Below, piece after piece: positions 1 through 10,870 of a stretch of 64,000 nucleotides of DNA. The stretch lies in contig CM036221.1 in assembly GCA_020631735.1 (NCBI GenBank), positions 16,163,381-16,227,380 of the forward strand, given 5' to 3'. The notes below the pieces were generated by a model, which was not told the DNA's origin, did no database searches, and worked only from the letters and a program-made list of their open reading frames with translations. The first letter of the stretch is position 1. Every line of letters begins with the position of its first letter. This stretch comes from Saccharum officinarum (taxonomy: Eukaryota; Streptophyta; Magnoliopsida; Poales; Poaceae). Both the position numbers and the translations under genes were made by a program.

Positions 1-176
1 GAATTCTCATATACTCTTACCTAAACTACAAGTGTCATTAATAAATACCAACAAGTATTTCTGGCGCCGTTGCTGGGATTCAAACCTAGCAGCGACGTAA
101 GAAGTGTCAACAGAGAGCTACGGCGTCTGGCTCGGGTAGGAGTCCGCCGCTGAGTGGAGAAGCCGCTCTGGCTGCG
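1..176 (+). mobile_element. Remnant of an LTR retrotransposon with a PBS-like site
   Basis: Positions 62-78 read TGGCGCCGTTGCTGGGA, which resembles the primer-binding site of Athila/Tat-type Ty3/gypsy elements (TGGCGCCGTTG family). AT-rich sequence lies just upstream, as expected of an LTR end plus PBS. No gag follows, because homology to the repeated host segment begins at about 177. The window also begins with GAATTC, which could be a clone end. This is a short remnant, and the call rests on the PBS-like string alone. Confidence 0.35.
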
Positions 177-1730
177 CAATATGGACAAAGTCACGTGCAC
201 AAGAAAAGACAAGCACGAAGAACGTTTCCCTCCATTAATCAAACAGGATCCCAAAACTACTCTACTAAACACAACAGATTACGGTGTTTCCACAAAATAA
301 TTCCTGATAGAAAAATATTATAATTTAATTATTTGCAAGGTAGTGTTCGTAAAAGAAAAGTTCCATGGCGTTATCATGTAAATTGTTGTCAAGTCTTCCA
401 GTCAAATATAAGGTTTATGTCCCAAAATCTTGTTAAATTCATGATCCCTATAAGCGAACATAAATACATGTGCTTAACAAGAAACAAAATGATGCTTATG
501 TATGTTTATTATGTGTGCTAACATGGTTTCGTTTTTGGACTGTGACACTTAAATTAAGTTAGCTTCCCTTTACCATGAGAAAGCATACCAAAGTTTATGT
601 TCACATGAGTAGACTTTTTTTAAAAAAAAATTGTGATTACTACAAGGGTGTTCGGTTGCAAGAATAAGTGGATGTACTTTGAGAGAGAAGAATAAGTGGC
701 TGCAGCAGCCACAGCCGCTTAGTACTTTGAGAGAGAAGAATAAGCGGCTCCACTGCAGCAGAACACCCCTACAACATGTCAAATTTTTTTAAAATTTATG
801 AATTGAATGGTGTTTTCTCCTCACATTTCCTTACCTTATACTATTTATTTATGTTCAATATTTTCGTATACCATTCAATTCGAATAAGATCCCTGTGATA
901 AAAAAAAATATGAAAAATAAATAGACAAAAGAGAATAAGGTACAGATAATTTGTACTATTAATCAATCATAAATTTTAAAACCATATCTTGTGTTCTTAT
1001 TACGATTAATTACAATGTGGGCTGTAATTATTTATGCCAAATAAAGAAACAAAGTAGTAGAAACAACATGATACCGCCCTATTAGATCTATTTTTGCTTG
1101 ATCAGTTAACCGCTGGGAATAATAATCCCCCACTTATATATTTATCACAGAAAAAAGAGTGGCAAGAACTCCTATATCTATTATCCTTTCCGTGCATCGA
1201 GGAATGTAAATATGTACAAAATTCAATGGTTCAATTATGCATCATGTGAAGTATATAAGATCAACCGAATGCAAGCTAATTAACTAATTGAAATGAACTA
1301 AATTGTTACTGCTCCTAGATGACCTAATGCAACTGGAAGCCTAATACGGAGTATTTAATTAGCACAGATAGTAAATAGTTTGCGGAAACTGAAGGATTGA
1401 TATGTCGGTCAACATTTTGATATGTTTTACTTTTTCTAATCTAAAATGTTAGTTGGTGTATATATACACATTGTTTGATAGTCTTAGGAAATACATAGAC
1501 GGATACACCTCCTAGCAGATAACAGAGACGGATAATAAATTTGTGAACGGTATCAATCCTGACTAGTCATAATTAAATTAATTGGGAAGAGTTAATTAAG
1601 AATTGTTATATAGTTCTTTATATGATAAGACAGAAGCAAAGAGATATAGAAACAACACCATACCACGTTCTGGAGTGACTGCGGCATTTTTCTGCCCGGA
1701 AGCTGCTTCCTCCTCCTCTTGCTCATCTCA

Positions 1731-1879
1731 CCTTGTTCGGCTGGCTGGTTGCCAGCCAGCCAGCAGTGTTTTTCTCTCACACCAGTTCAGCACCAGCCAC
1801 CAGCCACCAGCCAGCCAGCAGTATTTTTCTTTCACAATAAATCAGCCTCAGCCACCAGCCACCAGCCAGCCGAACGAGG
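1731..1879. mobile_element. Small MITE in copy A
   Basis: The ends are inverted repeats (CCTTGTTCGGCTGGCTGG on the left; CCAGCCAGCCGAACGAGG on the right). The interior is a run of CCAGCCAGC-like units. The segment is absent at the matching place in copy B (about 11340), which supports an insertion. The superfamily was not determined; a hAT-like MITE is possible. Confidence 0.5.
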
Positions 1880-2184
1880 TGGACACCAAAAATAATTAAA
1901 AAAGAAAAGTTACTCCTATGTCAAAGACTGAGAACTTCTGGAGAGACGTGTGAGCCAAACGCTTGAGCGCGCGCTAGCGCGGTGACTTCGCTCCTTCTAA
2001 TTGGCTACATGGGCTTCTGAGCTAGCGATTTTAAGGCCGTTGGGGAAGGCTTGATGAGTGAGTGCTAGCACCTTAAGGCCGGTATATACCATGCACGTAC
2101 TCTCTCCGAATCTCCTGCTTGCATGGCAAGCTCAGGCTCAGAGGACAAAAAAGAATCAATCGTTCTCCGGAACTGTGCACATAG

Positions 2185-2340
2185 AAAAAGCTCAGGCTGT
2201 GCTGATAAGCCGGCTGAAAAACACCGTTGGCTAATTTGTGGTGAGAGAAAAACACTGTTCCGGCTGAAAAAACGAAATGAAAAGTACGGATTATAAGCCG
2301 GATGAACAGAGTCAGTTGTTTCTTAAAGACATAAATAAAT
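2185..2340. mobile_element. hAT-like MITE remnant in copy A
   Basis: The stretch with GATAAGCCGGCTGAAAAACA, GAGAGAAAAACACTGTTC and TTATAAGCCGG is absent from the matching place in copy B (about 11470). It resembles the MITE-like pieces at 55272-55383 and 55825-55885, which share GAGAGAAAA(A)CACTG. Exact ends and target duplication are unclear. Confidence 0.35.
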
Positions 2341-3357
2341 TAGTAGTATTTACTATGTGCACACTTCCGGGTAGCGAACGAGGACGAGAAGGCAGAAACA
2401 AATAGCAGTAGCCAACCTCGAGCTGGAATCGTGGGAGGAGTGACAGGCCTCTCACCCTCACCGGCGGCCAGTAGGTAAGCACCGGTAGCAGTGGAACCAG
2501 AGGAAGAGAGACAGAGATAAAATGGCTCAGCGTCTCTGATTTTGGTTGGTTTGGGATGTGGCTTGTGAGAAGAGCGAGCACACACACGGCACACTTTTAA
2601 TGACGCCGACCGCGGAGACTCCATAGCGAATGGTCGGTCTGCGTCCTGGCTCTCCGGTGGATGCTCCGACGAGTGCGCAGCAGCAGCTTTGCCTTTTGCC
2701 TTTGCTTTGCGTTCCCTCAACGCCACCATCAAAGACTCCGATCCAAGGGAAAGGGGCACACGGCACTGCATTGCATTGGATTGGATTGAAATCTCTCTTT
2801 ATGATTGTGCAGGTTGCTGCCATGCATGGCTGCATTTCTCTCTCTCTTTTTTAACCAAAGAATCTGCTGCATCATTGAGGGACATGCAAAGGATGGCAAC
2901 GGGGCGGATTCGGATCGGTGGAGTCTTTGGGCACCCAAAACCAAAACCCGAACTAAAAACCCGAACCCGCCCTGAACTCCAATTCGGGTGAAAATCCATC
3001 CCAAAACCGAAACCCACGGATCCCCGAAACCCGACAGATTATCCGAAACCCGAAAACATTATAACAAATTAGCAAGAAAAGCAGTACAAAACATGATAAA
3101 TTAGCAAAGCAGATTGCAAATAAATATAGATAAATTATTTCAACAAGTTGTAACCACGAAACTACTAGCAAGCAGCAGCTAGCCCATGTACAGATTACAG
3201 ATAAAATAGACATATAGTGCATCCAGCAGCTAGCCATGTACAGATTATAGAACATGAAGACATACATACTACTACATCTGTCACGGAGACAATGCAATCT
3301 AGCATTCAAGAGAATGACGACGACGACGGTGAGGACAAGGCAAGGAAAAGTCAGATC

Positions 3358-3452
3358 TACTCCCTCCGTCCCATTGAAAACGTCGCCCGGGAAACGTGTT
3401 TGTGAGGGGAGCACGTTTTTCCAACGACACTTTCAATGGGACGGAGGGAGTA
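3358..3452. mobile_element. Stowaway-like MITE (95 bp)
   Basis: The element starts TACTCCCTCCGTCCCATTGA and ends TCAATGGGACGGAGGGAGTA. It is a near-perfect palindrome bounded by TA, as in Stowaway (Tc1/mariner) MITEs. The 11-mer GTCAGATCTAC occurs at its left border and again about 150 bases further on. Confidence 0.8.
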
Positions 3453-3706
3453 TAGAGCATGCAACCAAAACGATGCATTCGCAACCTTTTGGGCCGAGTC
3501 AGATCTACAGAGAGCATGCGACGACAAAGGCCCATCGGGCATCGGCCTCTGGCAACGCCAAGGCGCCGAGCCGCCGAGGGCTGAGGCGGCCGTCGGGCGT
3601 CGCCGCGTCGGCTGGGGACGCGTGACCAAGGAGGAGGACTGGAGGAGACCGAGCGTCGCTGTGATTCCGTGAGGTGAGGGCGAGCCCGGTGGTTCTGGTT
3701 CTAGGG

Positions 3707-3708
<2 letters not shown>

Positions 3709-3745
<37 letters not shown>
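3709..3745. repeat. (GA)n microsatellite
   Basis: About 18 GA units. The long Ser-Leu reading frame on the other strand here is a repeat artefact. Confidence 0.95.
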
Positions 3746-3753
<8 letters not shown>

Positions 3754-4378
3754 GGTGCGAGGCGCACGAGCGGAGAGCGCTCGAGGCGGCCGCCGTCGCT
3801 GGGATTGGGATGGGGAATTGGGGAGTCAGGTGAGGGACTGAGGGAGAGGGGACGAGGATTTGAGTCTTATATACCTAGGGTTGGTAATGGGCCAGCAGTG
3901 GGCTGAATTGTTTCGGCCCCAAACGGTGATCCACGGGTGAAGCTAAAAATCTGCCCCAAAGACGCTACTTTTCGGATATCCGAACCTGAAAACTGTTGGT
4001 GAAAACCAGTCCCCGAAACCAAAACCGCTAGACCCGAAACCCGCGGATACCCGACCCGAACCCGCCCCGCTGCCATCTGCAGCACTGGAGCTTTTTCTTT
4101 TCCTAAAAAGAAATGCTTGGAGCGAGAGTAGAGCCGATTGCTCATGGGGCAGAACCGTTGGAGTTGCTCTAAAAGGCATCAAATCCCATCAACCGCAAAT
4201 TAAAGAGAGAGGGGGTGAGTTTTTCAAATCATGGCATATGATGCGGCCGTCCCACGCATACACGCTGGCCTCGTCATGACACATGCACTCCCTTCTCCAC
4301 CGCTGCAGTATGCAATGGATACCTAGGCGTACTACTGTTGGTTTAGCAAAGGCTTGTAGTCCTAGTATTCCCTCCGTA

Positions 4379-4382
<4 letters not shown>

Positions 4383-4464
<82 letters not shown>
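4383..4464. repeat. (TA)n microsatellite
   Basis: About 41 uninterrupted TA units. The Tyr-Ile reading frames on both strands are artefacts of the repeat. Its length is likely to be polymorphic and hard to assemble. Confidence 0.97.
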
Positions 4465-4466
<2 letters not shown>

Positions 4467-4565
4467 GAGGAGTCAAAGAATTTAGGTAGTACAATTTGTT
4501 TTTGTTCAGCTAAGTTTTTGGTGTGAATAAAGAGATTTTGTAAATCATTGCAATTTCAAGCCGAA

Positions 4566-4566
4566 C

Positions 4567-4597
<31 letters not shown>

Positions 4598-4598
4598 C
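4566..4598. repeat. Poly-C tract followed by (CA)n
   Basis: Eighteen C in a row followed by about seven CA units. Confidence 0.95.
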
Positions 4599-6420
4599 TT
4601 CTGAGCGTGTTGTTCACATAATCTTCAAATTCCGGTAAAACTGGTATCATCTCTTAGCGAAACTCCCTGTGCAAATTGCAGTGTTCTAACAATGAATCCA
4701 AAACATTCTCCACATGCAAAACAGACACTTGGCAAGGATAAACACAATCTTGGTGATAGTATTATCATTTTTTATTTGTAAATTTTAACTGTACTTTGCT
4801 TTATACAGCATTTTAGTACTATATAGCCTGTTAATAGCTAACCACTGGAATATTAATTAGGATAAAATAATGATGTTTACACAATATTTTTGTGCTTATT
4901 CTGATGGAAGCCCCTAATTAGGACTAAGGACTCTGGAACATGCAAACAGTAAAAAACCAACCTGGTGCATGAATTTCCAAAAAGATAATACAAGCTGCAG
5001 ATGCTTAGAGGGTTCCAAGCACCATTAGCATTACATATTACATAAATGTTGCCACATGTCCAAATATTACATTGTTCAAACACATAACAACACACTGCCT
5101 TGATAGAAGGCATCAATAACTCTTAGGATGATCCGAGATGAATATGAGGGTCAGATATAATCTATAGTGGTCTATAAACTTCTCATATTTTGAACAACAT
5201 AAAAACAAAAGTAGCCAGTAGCTTGGTAGAAGGCATCAGTAACTGCTAGGATGATCCGGTACATGATGGTAGATCCAGGAAACCTCAGTAGATGAATATG
5301 AGGTCAAATATAATCTATAGTGGTCTATAAACTTATCATATTTTCAACTACATAAAAGCAAAAGCAACCTTACAAAGGCTTCAATACATGAAATGGCCAA
5401 GGGATTTCATTAGATCGATCGGCTTGTACCCTTTATTATCAGCACAAGTAAACCTGTTAGATAATTTCACCACGGGCCTCAGACAAATTGCACTAGTCAT
5501 AGAGAAAAAGATATTTCATTAGACCATGTTTAAATTGATAAAAAAGGAGATGTCCTGGTGACGAAAAAAGAAGTACCTCTTTATGTTCCTTGAATGCAAT
5601 TTTTTTCTCCACAGAAAGATCTAGCATAGTGTAACTGTTTGGTCTGCAGAGAAATGACTGATAAATAGGCTTCTTTAAGAAAAGAGTAGACAGAGAAAAC
5701 TAAAAAAGTTAATAAACGAAATTTAAAGACCCTTACAATTTGCATCTTTGATCTTTCGTGAATGTGCACTATCTAGAAAATGTATCATTGAAACCAAAAA
5801 ATATAGTTGAAACCAAAAAAAAGCCCACTGGCTCACTGAGCTAATTGCATCGTTGTCAAGTCTGTCTGTTATCACCCATGAACTATTTGTGCTCAGGCCT
5901 AACTGTTTGCTATGATTACTAATCACAAGGTCTATTGATTTGCGCCAACATGGGGATGTTCGCTTCAGATTAAAGCTGCTGCGGATGCGACTTTAATCTG
6001 ATGATTTAATCTAACATCATTTCTTTTTCTAGATCCAGTAAAGATGATAATTTAATTGTACTGTTGGGTGATTATTGTTTTTTCCTGGCTTGGGAGCCGG
6101 GTGGCCAATAGATCTGCTCCAAGTCAAGTGTTGTGCAAAGGGGATTCTGGTCAGCTAAAGATGGCGAATTTGTTTCAAGATGGATTAAAATTAGTAGCTG
6201 CAAGCGGCAGGTCTTTTATCTTTGCTGCCTCTTCTCTAGGTGGCGATGGCGGCAAATCTAGGCATCCAAGAGCTTCTTCACCCGGCAGAGGCAGGGAGAG
6301 GATTCGGTGGTGCCAAAGCTTCCATCGGCCAGTAAGAGCAAGTATAGTAATGCCTCGTCAGCATGCTAAAAGAAGTCCATGTCAACAAAAATTGAGACTA
6401 AAGGGGTAATAATAGGGGGT
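4599..6420. other. Non-coding stretch, no gene recognised
   Basis: This is AT-rich sequence with only short shadow reading frames and no recognised domain. It contains the imperfect tandem duplication listed separately. Near 6327-6350, AAGAGCAAGTATAGTAATGC looks like one end of a grass MITE. The adjoining chromovirus is cut off at about 6420. Confidence 0.6.
5106..5371 (+). repeat. Imperfect tandem duplication
   Basis: Two diverged units, starting near 5106 and 5226, share AGAAGGCATCA..TAACT..TAGGATGATCCG. A block with TATAATCTATAGTGGTCTAT then recurs at 5156 and 5312. The second unit carries about 38 extra bases between the two shared blocks. Function unknown. Confidence 0.65.
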
Positions 6421-7226
6421 AATGCCATGTTCTTCTTCATTCTTCGAATATATCAAGATATCGTCAATGAACACCATCACAAACTTGTCCAACTCTGGCA
6501 TGAAAACTGAATTCATGAGATACATAAAAAATGCAGGAGCATTGGTGAGATCAAAGGACATGACTAGGTATTCATACAGCCCATACCTAGTAGAGAAAGT
6601 TGTCTTTGGTGTATCTTGTGGCTGGATTTTTATCTGATGATAACCCAACCGAAGATCAATATTGGAGAACACTTTTGTCCTAGCCAACTGATCGAACAGA
6701 GCATCAATGCGAGGCAAAGGGTACTTGTTCTTAATAGTTACCACGTTGAAAGGGCTGTAATCTACACACATCCAAAGAGTACCATCCTTCTTCACAAAAA
6801 TGGCCGAACAACCCATGCCGAAGAGCTAGGACGAATGAATCTTTTCTCCAATAGTTCTTCTAATTGTTTCTTCATTTCTGCTAACTCTTTTAGGGCCATG
6901 AGGTAAGGACGCCATGAAATAGGAGCAGTGCCAGACTTTAACTCAATGGTGAACTCCACATCTCTATCCGGTGGTAACCTAGGCAGATCATCAGGAAAGA
7001 CATCTAAAAACTCACAGACCATGGGAATAGAGGTAAGATTAGGAGAAGCTTCAACATTAGCAGCGACTGGTGAAGCAGAATCGGAGGGCATAAGGAGAGA
7101 CATTCTATCCTCAGAAGAAGGAAGTCGTAACTCAACAACTCTCCGCTTAAGGTCCAAGACTACCCCATAAACTTTCAACCAATTCATGCCCAGAATTGCA
7201 TCAATGTCATGCCCAGGCAACACCAT
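6421..7226 (-). pseudogene. Chromovirus protease-RT linker and reverse transcriptase, truncated
   Basis: The right-hand frame (7226 to 6792) holds the inter-domain region and the start of RT ([20 protein letters not shown], then [20 protein letters not shown]). A frameshift near 6805 moves the reading to a second frame (6816 leftward) with [26 protein letters not shown] and the catalytic FIDDILIYS box. Typical Ty3/gypsy RT is about 160 residues plus thumb. Here the palm is complete, but everything after the FIDD box is lost at about 6420, where unrelated sequence begins. Confidence 0.85.
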
Positions 7227-7236
7227 GAACCAGAGA

Positions 7237-7452
7237 CTATGTGTGAGTGGCTAGCACTAAACTAACGGTGTCCATCCCAGTGTTAATGAACATCTGCGCA
7301 CCCGGAGTGCTAATTCTATAGGCCATAGGGATAGTCATAATAAATATATTATGCCTTTCTACAAACCCCATGCTCATGAATGAATGTGATGCTTCAGAAT
7401 CAAACAACACAAATACTGGGTGGGAGTCAATGGTAAACATACCAGCCATCAC
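7237..7452 (-). pseudogene. Chromovirus aspartic protease, active-site variant
   Basis: This is the retropepsin region of the polyprotein (MAGMFTID..VFVLFDSEASHSF). The family motif is D-S/T-G; here it reads D-S-E, so the conserved glycine of the active site is replaced. The frame joins that of the zinc knuckle through one in-frame TAG (SER-stop-PRO, about 7456). It shifts frame again before the RT. Decayed copy. Confidence 0.8.
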
Positions 7453-7455
7453 CGG

Positions 7456-8672
7456 CTAACTCTGCAGGATCTCCTCAGCCTCGGTGTTGTTAACCTGTCC
7501 TGAGCGACTCACTAGCACTTTCTTATTAATAACCGTCCACTTGATCAAGCGAGAGTTGATGGACGGCAGGGAAGTCTGAGCAAGCCAATTCTTGGGACAC
7601 TCCCGGGCATAGTGACCCTCCTTGCGACACTTGAAACAAGCAGTAGACTTGACCATCTGCCCCTGACGAGGTAAAACCTGCTGTCCCTGAGGCTGCTACA
7701 CCTGCTGAGGCTGCCGAGATGGCTGTCCACCTGGAGAGTGGTAGGACATTCTCTTAACAACCTGCATCTTTTGAGCCTGCGGGTGACTAGAAGACCTAGA
7801 AATCCCTCGCTTGCGCTTCCACTCAGCCTGAGTGTCACGCTGCAGTCCCTCTATAGCAATAGCAGCATTCATCAATGTACCAAAAGTCTGATAGTTTCTA
7901 GTATACAACTCCTTCTGTAAGATGCAAGAGAGACCGCGGTAGAAACGATCCCTCTTCTTATCATCCGTGTCAACATGAGTCCCAGCATACTGCGCGAGAT
8001 GGTTAAATTTGTTAGCATACTCTATCACAGACATGCTCCCCTGCTTCAGGTCCAAGAACTCGGATAGCTTCCTGTTCAGCACCCCCACAGGAATGTAGTA
8101 CTCTCGAAAGGCAGTGGTGAACTCCTGCCAAGTCACAGGATGACCCACTGGCTGCATGGCATTAAAAGTATCCCACCATGCGCTAGCAGATCCCAAAAGC
8201 TGTTGTGCGGCAAAGCGCACCTTCTGCTCATCAGTCACCGTGAGCAGTAGAAACTTCTGCTCCAGCACACAAAGCCAATGCTCCGCGTCCAGAGGCTCCG
8301 CAGTCGATGCGAACGTAGGCGGGTTGGTCTTCAAGAAGTCCTGATAAGAACAGGGCCTCTCGAGACCGTGGGCACCACCCCCGTTCCGGCCATTGCCACC
8401 ATGGCCCCCACAGACGAAGCCACAAATAGCCTCTGCCATCATCTCTAGGGCACGAGCTGTCTCGCGTCGTGTAGCCAACATCTCCGCCATCATCTCCGCA
8501 GGAGTCATCGGAGGTGGTGGTGGCGGTAGCAGAGGAGGAAGGGCCAAGAGTAGGGTCTCGTGGCTCTCCCTATTGCTATTGTCACGACAATTTTCACCAT
8601 GGTCCACAGGGTCACGGCCCGCTCCAGGTGCTCCCGCGACCGAACCCAACGCCCCCACGACCGGACCTCAGG
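7456..8672 (-). pseudogene. Chromovirus gag with CCHC zinc knuckle
   Basis: The gag protein packages element RNA into virus-like particles. The long frame (8658 to 7696) shows the plant gag core: FLKTNPPTFASTAEPLDAEH, SASAWWDTF, TWQEFTTAFREYYIP, LKQGSMSVIEYANKF. The frame runs through a single TAG at 7696 into a CCHC knuckle (CFKCRKEGHYARECP). An ATG at 8672 lies directly after CTGTTACAG. The Pro-rich N-terminus (PPLLPPPPPP) is usual for this group. Apart from the nonsense codon it is nearly intact. Confidence 0.88.
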
Positions 8673-8682
8673 TTCATCTGTA

Positions 8683-9142
8683 ACAGGTAAGAACCAACCA
8701 ATAAGGGCACCCTCTAGATTAAGAATATGAGACTTAGAAACAATAAGGCCTTCATTAAAATTGCAACATTTCTTTTTAGTTAATCCTACCTAATACTATC
8801 CAAAAATTATACGTGAATGGGGTTTTAGCTTAAATAGATTTTCTTTTCATGATGCATGCATCGGCCTATTCGTTCACTCAAGCCGGAATATAGTGGCACT
8901 CGCTTGAATTTTGGCACATCATACACTCATTTCCGAACACTAGCGCTTTCTTACGTAGCGTAAGTTAGCGTACCTGCAGAAAATGGTTAGATAAACCAGT
9001 GTCACTATCCTAGGTAGACCATATTATTAGGACTTATACTTATTTACGTGAACTTTACCGCATCCTATTTTTCATAAATCTTTTGTTGGTCAAAATTTTT
9101 AAGCTTTTAAAAAGGGTGATTAAGCTCGTAACCTCATTATTA
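8683..9142 (-). other. Untranslated leader of the chromovirus
   Basis: This AT-rich stretch lies between the PBS and the gag start, with no open frame. It fits the 5' leader or packaging region by position only. Confidence 0.6.
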
Positions 9143-9154
9143 GCTCTGGTACCA
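9143..9154 (-). other. Primer-binding site (initiator tRNA-Met type)
   Basis: On the minus strand it reads TGGTACCAGAGC, one base from the common TGGTATCAGAGC complementary to the 3' end of plant initiator tRNA-Met. It lies 2 bases from the LTR end. Confidence 0.8.
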
Positions 9155-9156
9155 CC

Positions 9157-9505
9157 TGTGGCAGAACCGTCCGATTTAGCACGCTTTCTGAGGCACTTGT
9201 CTTCTACCAGACACTAAGTACCCCGAAAGAGAACTAAATCGAGCAGTTCCGTCAAACACACCCAACGGGAGAACTCGAAACAATCCACATTTTACATCTA
9301 GGATCCAATAATGAGTACAAGCTTACAATACTTAGTCTATTTCATATAACAAAGTGTCTCAGAAATTTTATTGTAACAATACTAGAGTTCAGAGTGCGAT
9401 AATTTAAACAGTGGAACAAAATAAACATCTAGCGGTAAGGTACAAAGATCCGTCTGTGCCTACCAGAAGAATCCTCCACACAAGGTCTAACTTAGGGCCA
9501 GCCAA
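9157..9505 (-). repeat. 5' LTR (partial) of the chromovirus
   Basis: On the plus strand it begins TGTGGCAGAACCGTCCGATT, so on the element strand the LTR ends in CA next to the PBS. The far boundary is set only by where homology to copy A resumes (about 9506). There is no second LTR in the window for comparison, so its start may be truncated. Confidence 0.65.
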
Positions 9506-10355
9506 TATGGATAAAGACACATGCATAGGAAAAGAAAAGCACCAAGAATGTTTTCCTCCGTTAATCAAATAGGATCCCAAAACTGCTCCACTAACACAAA
9601 AGATTACTATGCTTCCACCAAATATTTGTCTAATAGCAAAACATTATAATTAAATTATTTTTCAAGGTAGTGTTTTTAAAAGAAAAGCTCAATTGCACTA
9701 TTATGTAAATTGTTGTCATGTCTTCCGATCAAATATAAGGTTTATGTCCCAAAAACATGTTAAATTCAAGATCAATATAAGCGAACACAAAAATATATGT
9801 GCTTAACAAGAAACAACGTAATTCTTATTATATGTGCTAACATGGTTTGCGTTTTTAGGCCGTGACACCTAATGTCAGCTTTCCTTTACCAAAAGAAAAC
9901 ATACCAAAGTTTAGGTTCGCATGAGTATTTTTTTAAAAAAAATGTGACTGCTACAACATATCAAAGTTTTTAAAATTTGTGAATTGAATGATGTTTTCTC
10001 TTGACACATTTTCTTACCTTATATTTTTATATCTCATATTTTCCTATACCATCCAATCCGAATAAGGTCCTGTGATATAAAAACAAATAGACAGAGAATA
10101 ATAAGGTAGAGATAATTTGTACTATTAATCAATCACAAAATTGTAAAACTATACCCTATGTTCTTATTATGATTAATTATAATGTGCTATAATTATTTAT
10201 ACCAAATCAAGAAATAAAAAGTAGTAGAAACAACATGATACCACCCTCTTAGATCTATTTTTGGTTGATTGGTTAACATCTCATAAAAGATAGAAATAGA
10301 GAACCCCACTTATATATCTATCACTGAAAAGGGAGTGGCAAGAACTCATGTATCT

Positions 10356-10870
10356 GCCCTTGTTTAGTTCTCAACTTCTCCTCCCAAATTTCACTATGCA
10401 AAAAGAAGATTTCCGGTCACATCGAAATGTTGGCACATGTATGAAGTACTAAATGTAGATGAAATTAAAAACTAATTACACAGTTTTGTTGTACTTTGCG
10501 AGACGAACATTTTGAGCCTAATTAGTCAAAGTTTAGATAATTTTTATCAAATAAAAACAAAAGTTGCTATAGTACGATGTACACTATTCCAAGTTGGGTA
10601 CCCAACTTGGGAACTAAGGCACCGTTTGGATGCCAAAATTTTTGGCAAAACGCTACTGTAGCGTTTTCGTTGTTATTTGACAAATATTGTCCAATCATGG
10701 TCTAATTAGGCTTAAAAGATTCATCTCGTCCATTTCATCTAAACTGTGTAATTAGTTTTATTTTTTATCTATATTTAATGCTTCATGCATGTGTCTAAAG
10801 ATTCGATGTGACAGAGAATCTGAAAAATTTTGCAAAATTTCTTGGAACTAAACAGCCCCTAAACACGGGC
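10356..10870. mobile_element. MITE with nested second MITE
   Basis: The outer element has ends CCCTTGTTTAGTTC and GAACTAA..ACACGGG. It is flanked by TCT on both sides (10353-10355 and 10871-10873). Copy A has the uninterrupted site TATCTATTATCC at about 1175, so TCT is the target duplication. The interior (AAGAAGATTTCCGGTCACAT, TTTTGTTGTACTTTGCGAGA) is the common grass GTTTAGTTC-type MITE also found at 11846, 12476 and 54361. Confidence 0.8.
10618..10859. mobile_element. Tourist-like MITE nested in another MITE
   Basis: The ends are GGCACCGTTTGGATGCC and GGAACTAAACAGCCCC, with TAA on both sides (10615-10617 and 10860-10862). A 3-bp TAA/TTA target duplication is the hallmark of PIF/Harbinger (Tourist). 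The interior (CGTTGTTATTTGACAAATAT, GTGTAATTAGTTTTATTTTT) recurs in the MITEs at 13811, 14764, 52876 and 54042. Confidence 0.82.

Larger units (their letters stand above)
2892..4077. mobile_element. Non-autonomous TIR transposon interrupting copy A
   Basis: The left end GATGGCAACGGGGCGGATTC and the right end CCCGCCCCGCTGCCATC form an imperfect terminal inverted repeat. The similarity extends inward over 100 bases of CCCGAA-rich sequence. Copy B lacks this 1.2 kb between the blocks matching about 2850 and 4085, so it is an insertion. I found no transposase and no clean target duplication. The right third is GC-rich and holds a GA microsatellite, and a Stowaway-like MITE is nested at 3358-3452. 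Superfamily uncertain (hAT-like suspected). Confidence 0.55.
177..4375 (+). repeat. Host repeat segment, copy A (of three)
   Basis: This is anonymous non-coding sequence repeated in direct orientation at 9506-14085 (copy B) and in inverted pieces at 53390-55935 (copy C). Matching blocks include 181-540 with 9507-9850, 1081-1350 with 10243-11100, 1560-1730 with 11170-11340, 2041-2690 with 11360-11830, 4085-4290 with 12230-12350, and 4330-4355 with 13790-14070. Copies differ by many substitutions and by private transposon insertions. No reading frame is conserved between copies, so I cannot name an ancestral gene. The segment could be an old flanking or promoter region spread by duplication. 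Confidence 0.7.
6421..9505 (-). mobile_element. Truncated Ty3/gypsy chromovirus (first of three gypsy elements)
   Basis: Read on the minus strand, the order is 5' LTR (9157-9505), PBS (9143-9154), leader (8683-9142), gag with zinc knuckle, protease and RT. The sequence stops abruptly inside the RT just after the [11 protein letters not shown] motif, so RNase H, integrase and 3' LTR are missing. It separates copies A and B of the host segment. Gag and RT resemble those of the chromovirus at 34226-36477, but the LTR is unrelated to the 4-kb LTR family. Stops and frameshifts make it inactive. Confidence 0.85.

Noticed and set aside
2340..2771. 143-residue minus-strand frame in copy A as a host gene
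   Set aside because: The frame is not kept in copies B and C and has no recognisable domain.
4189..4494. Tyr-Ile repeat protein
   Set aside because: Pure (TA)n microsatellite translation, open on both strands.
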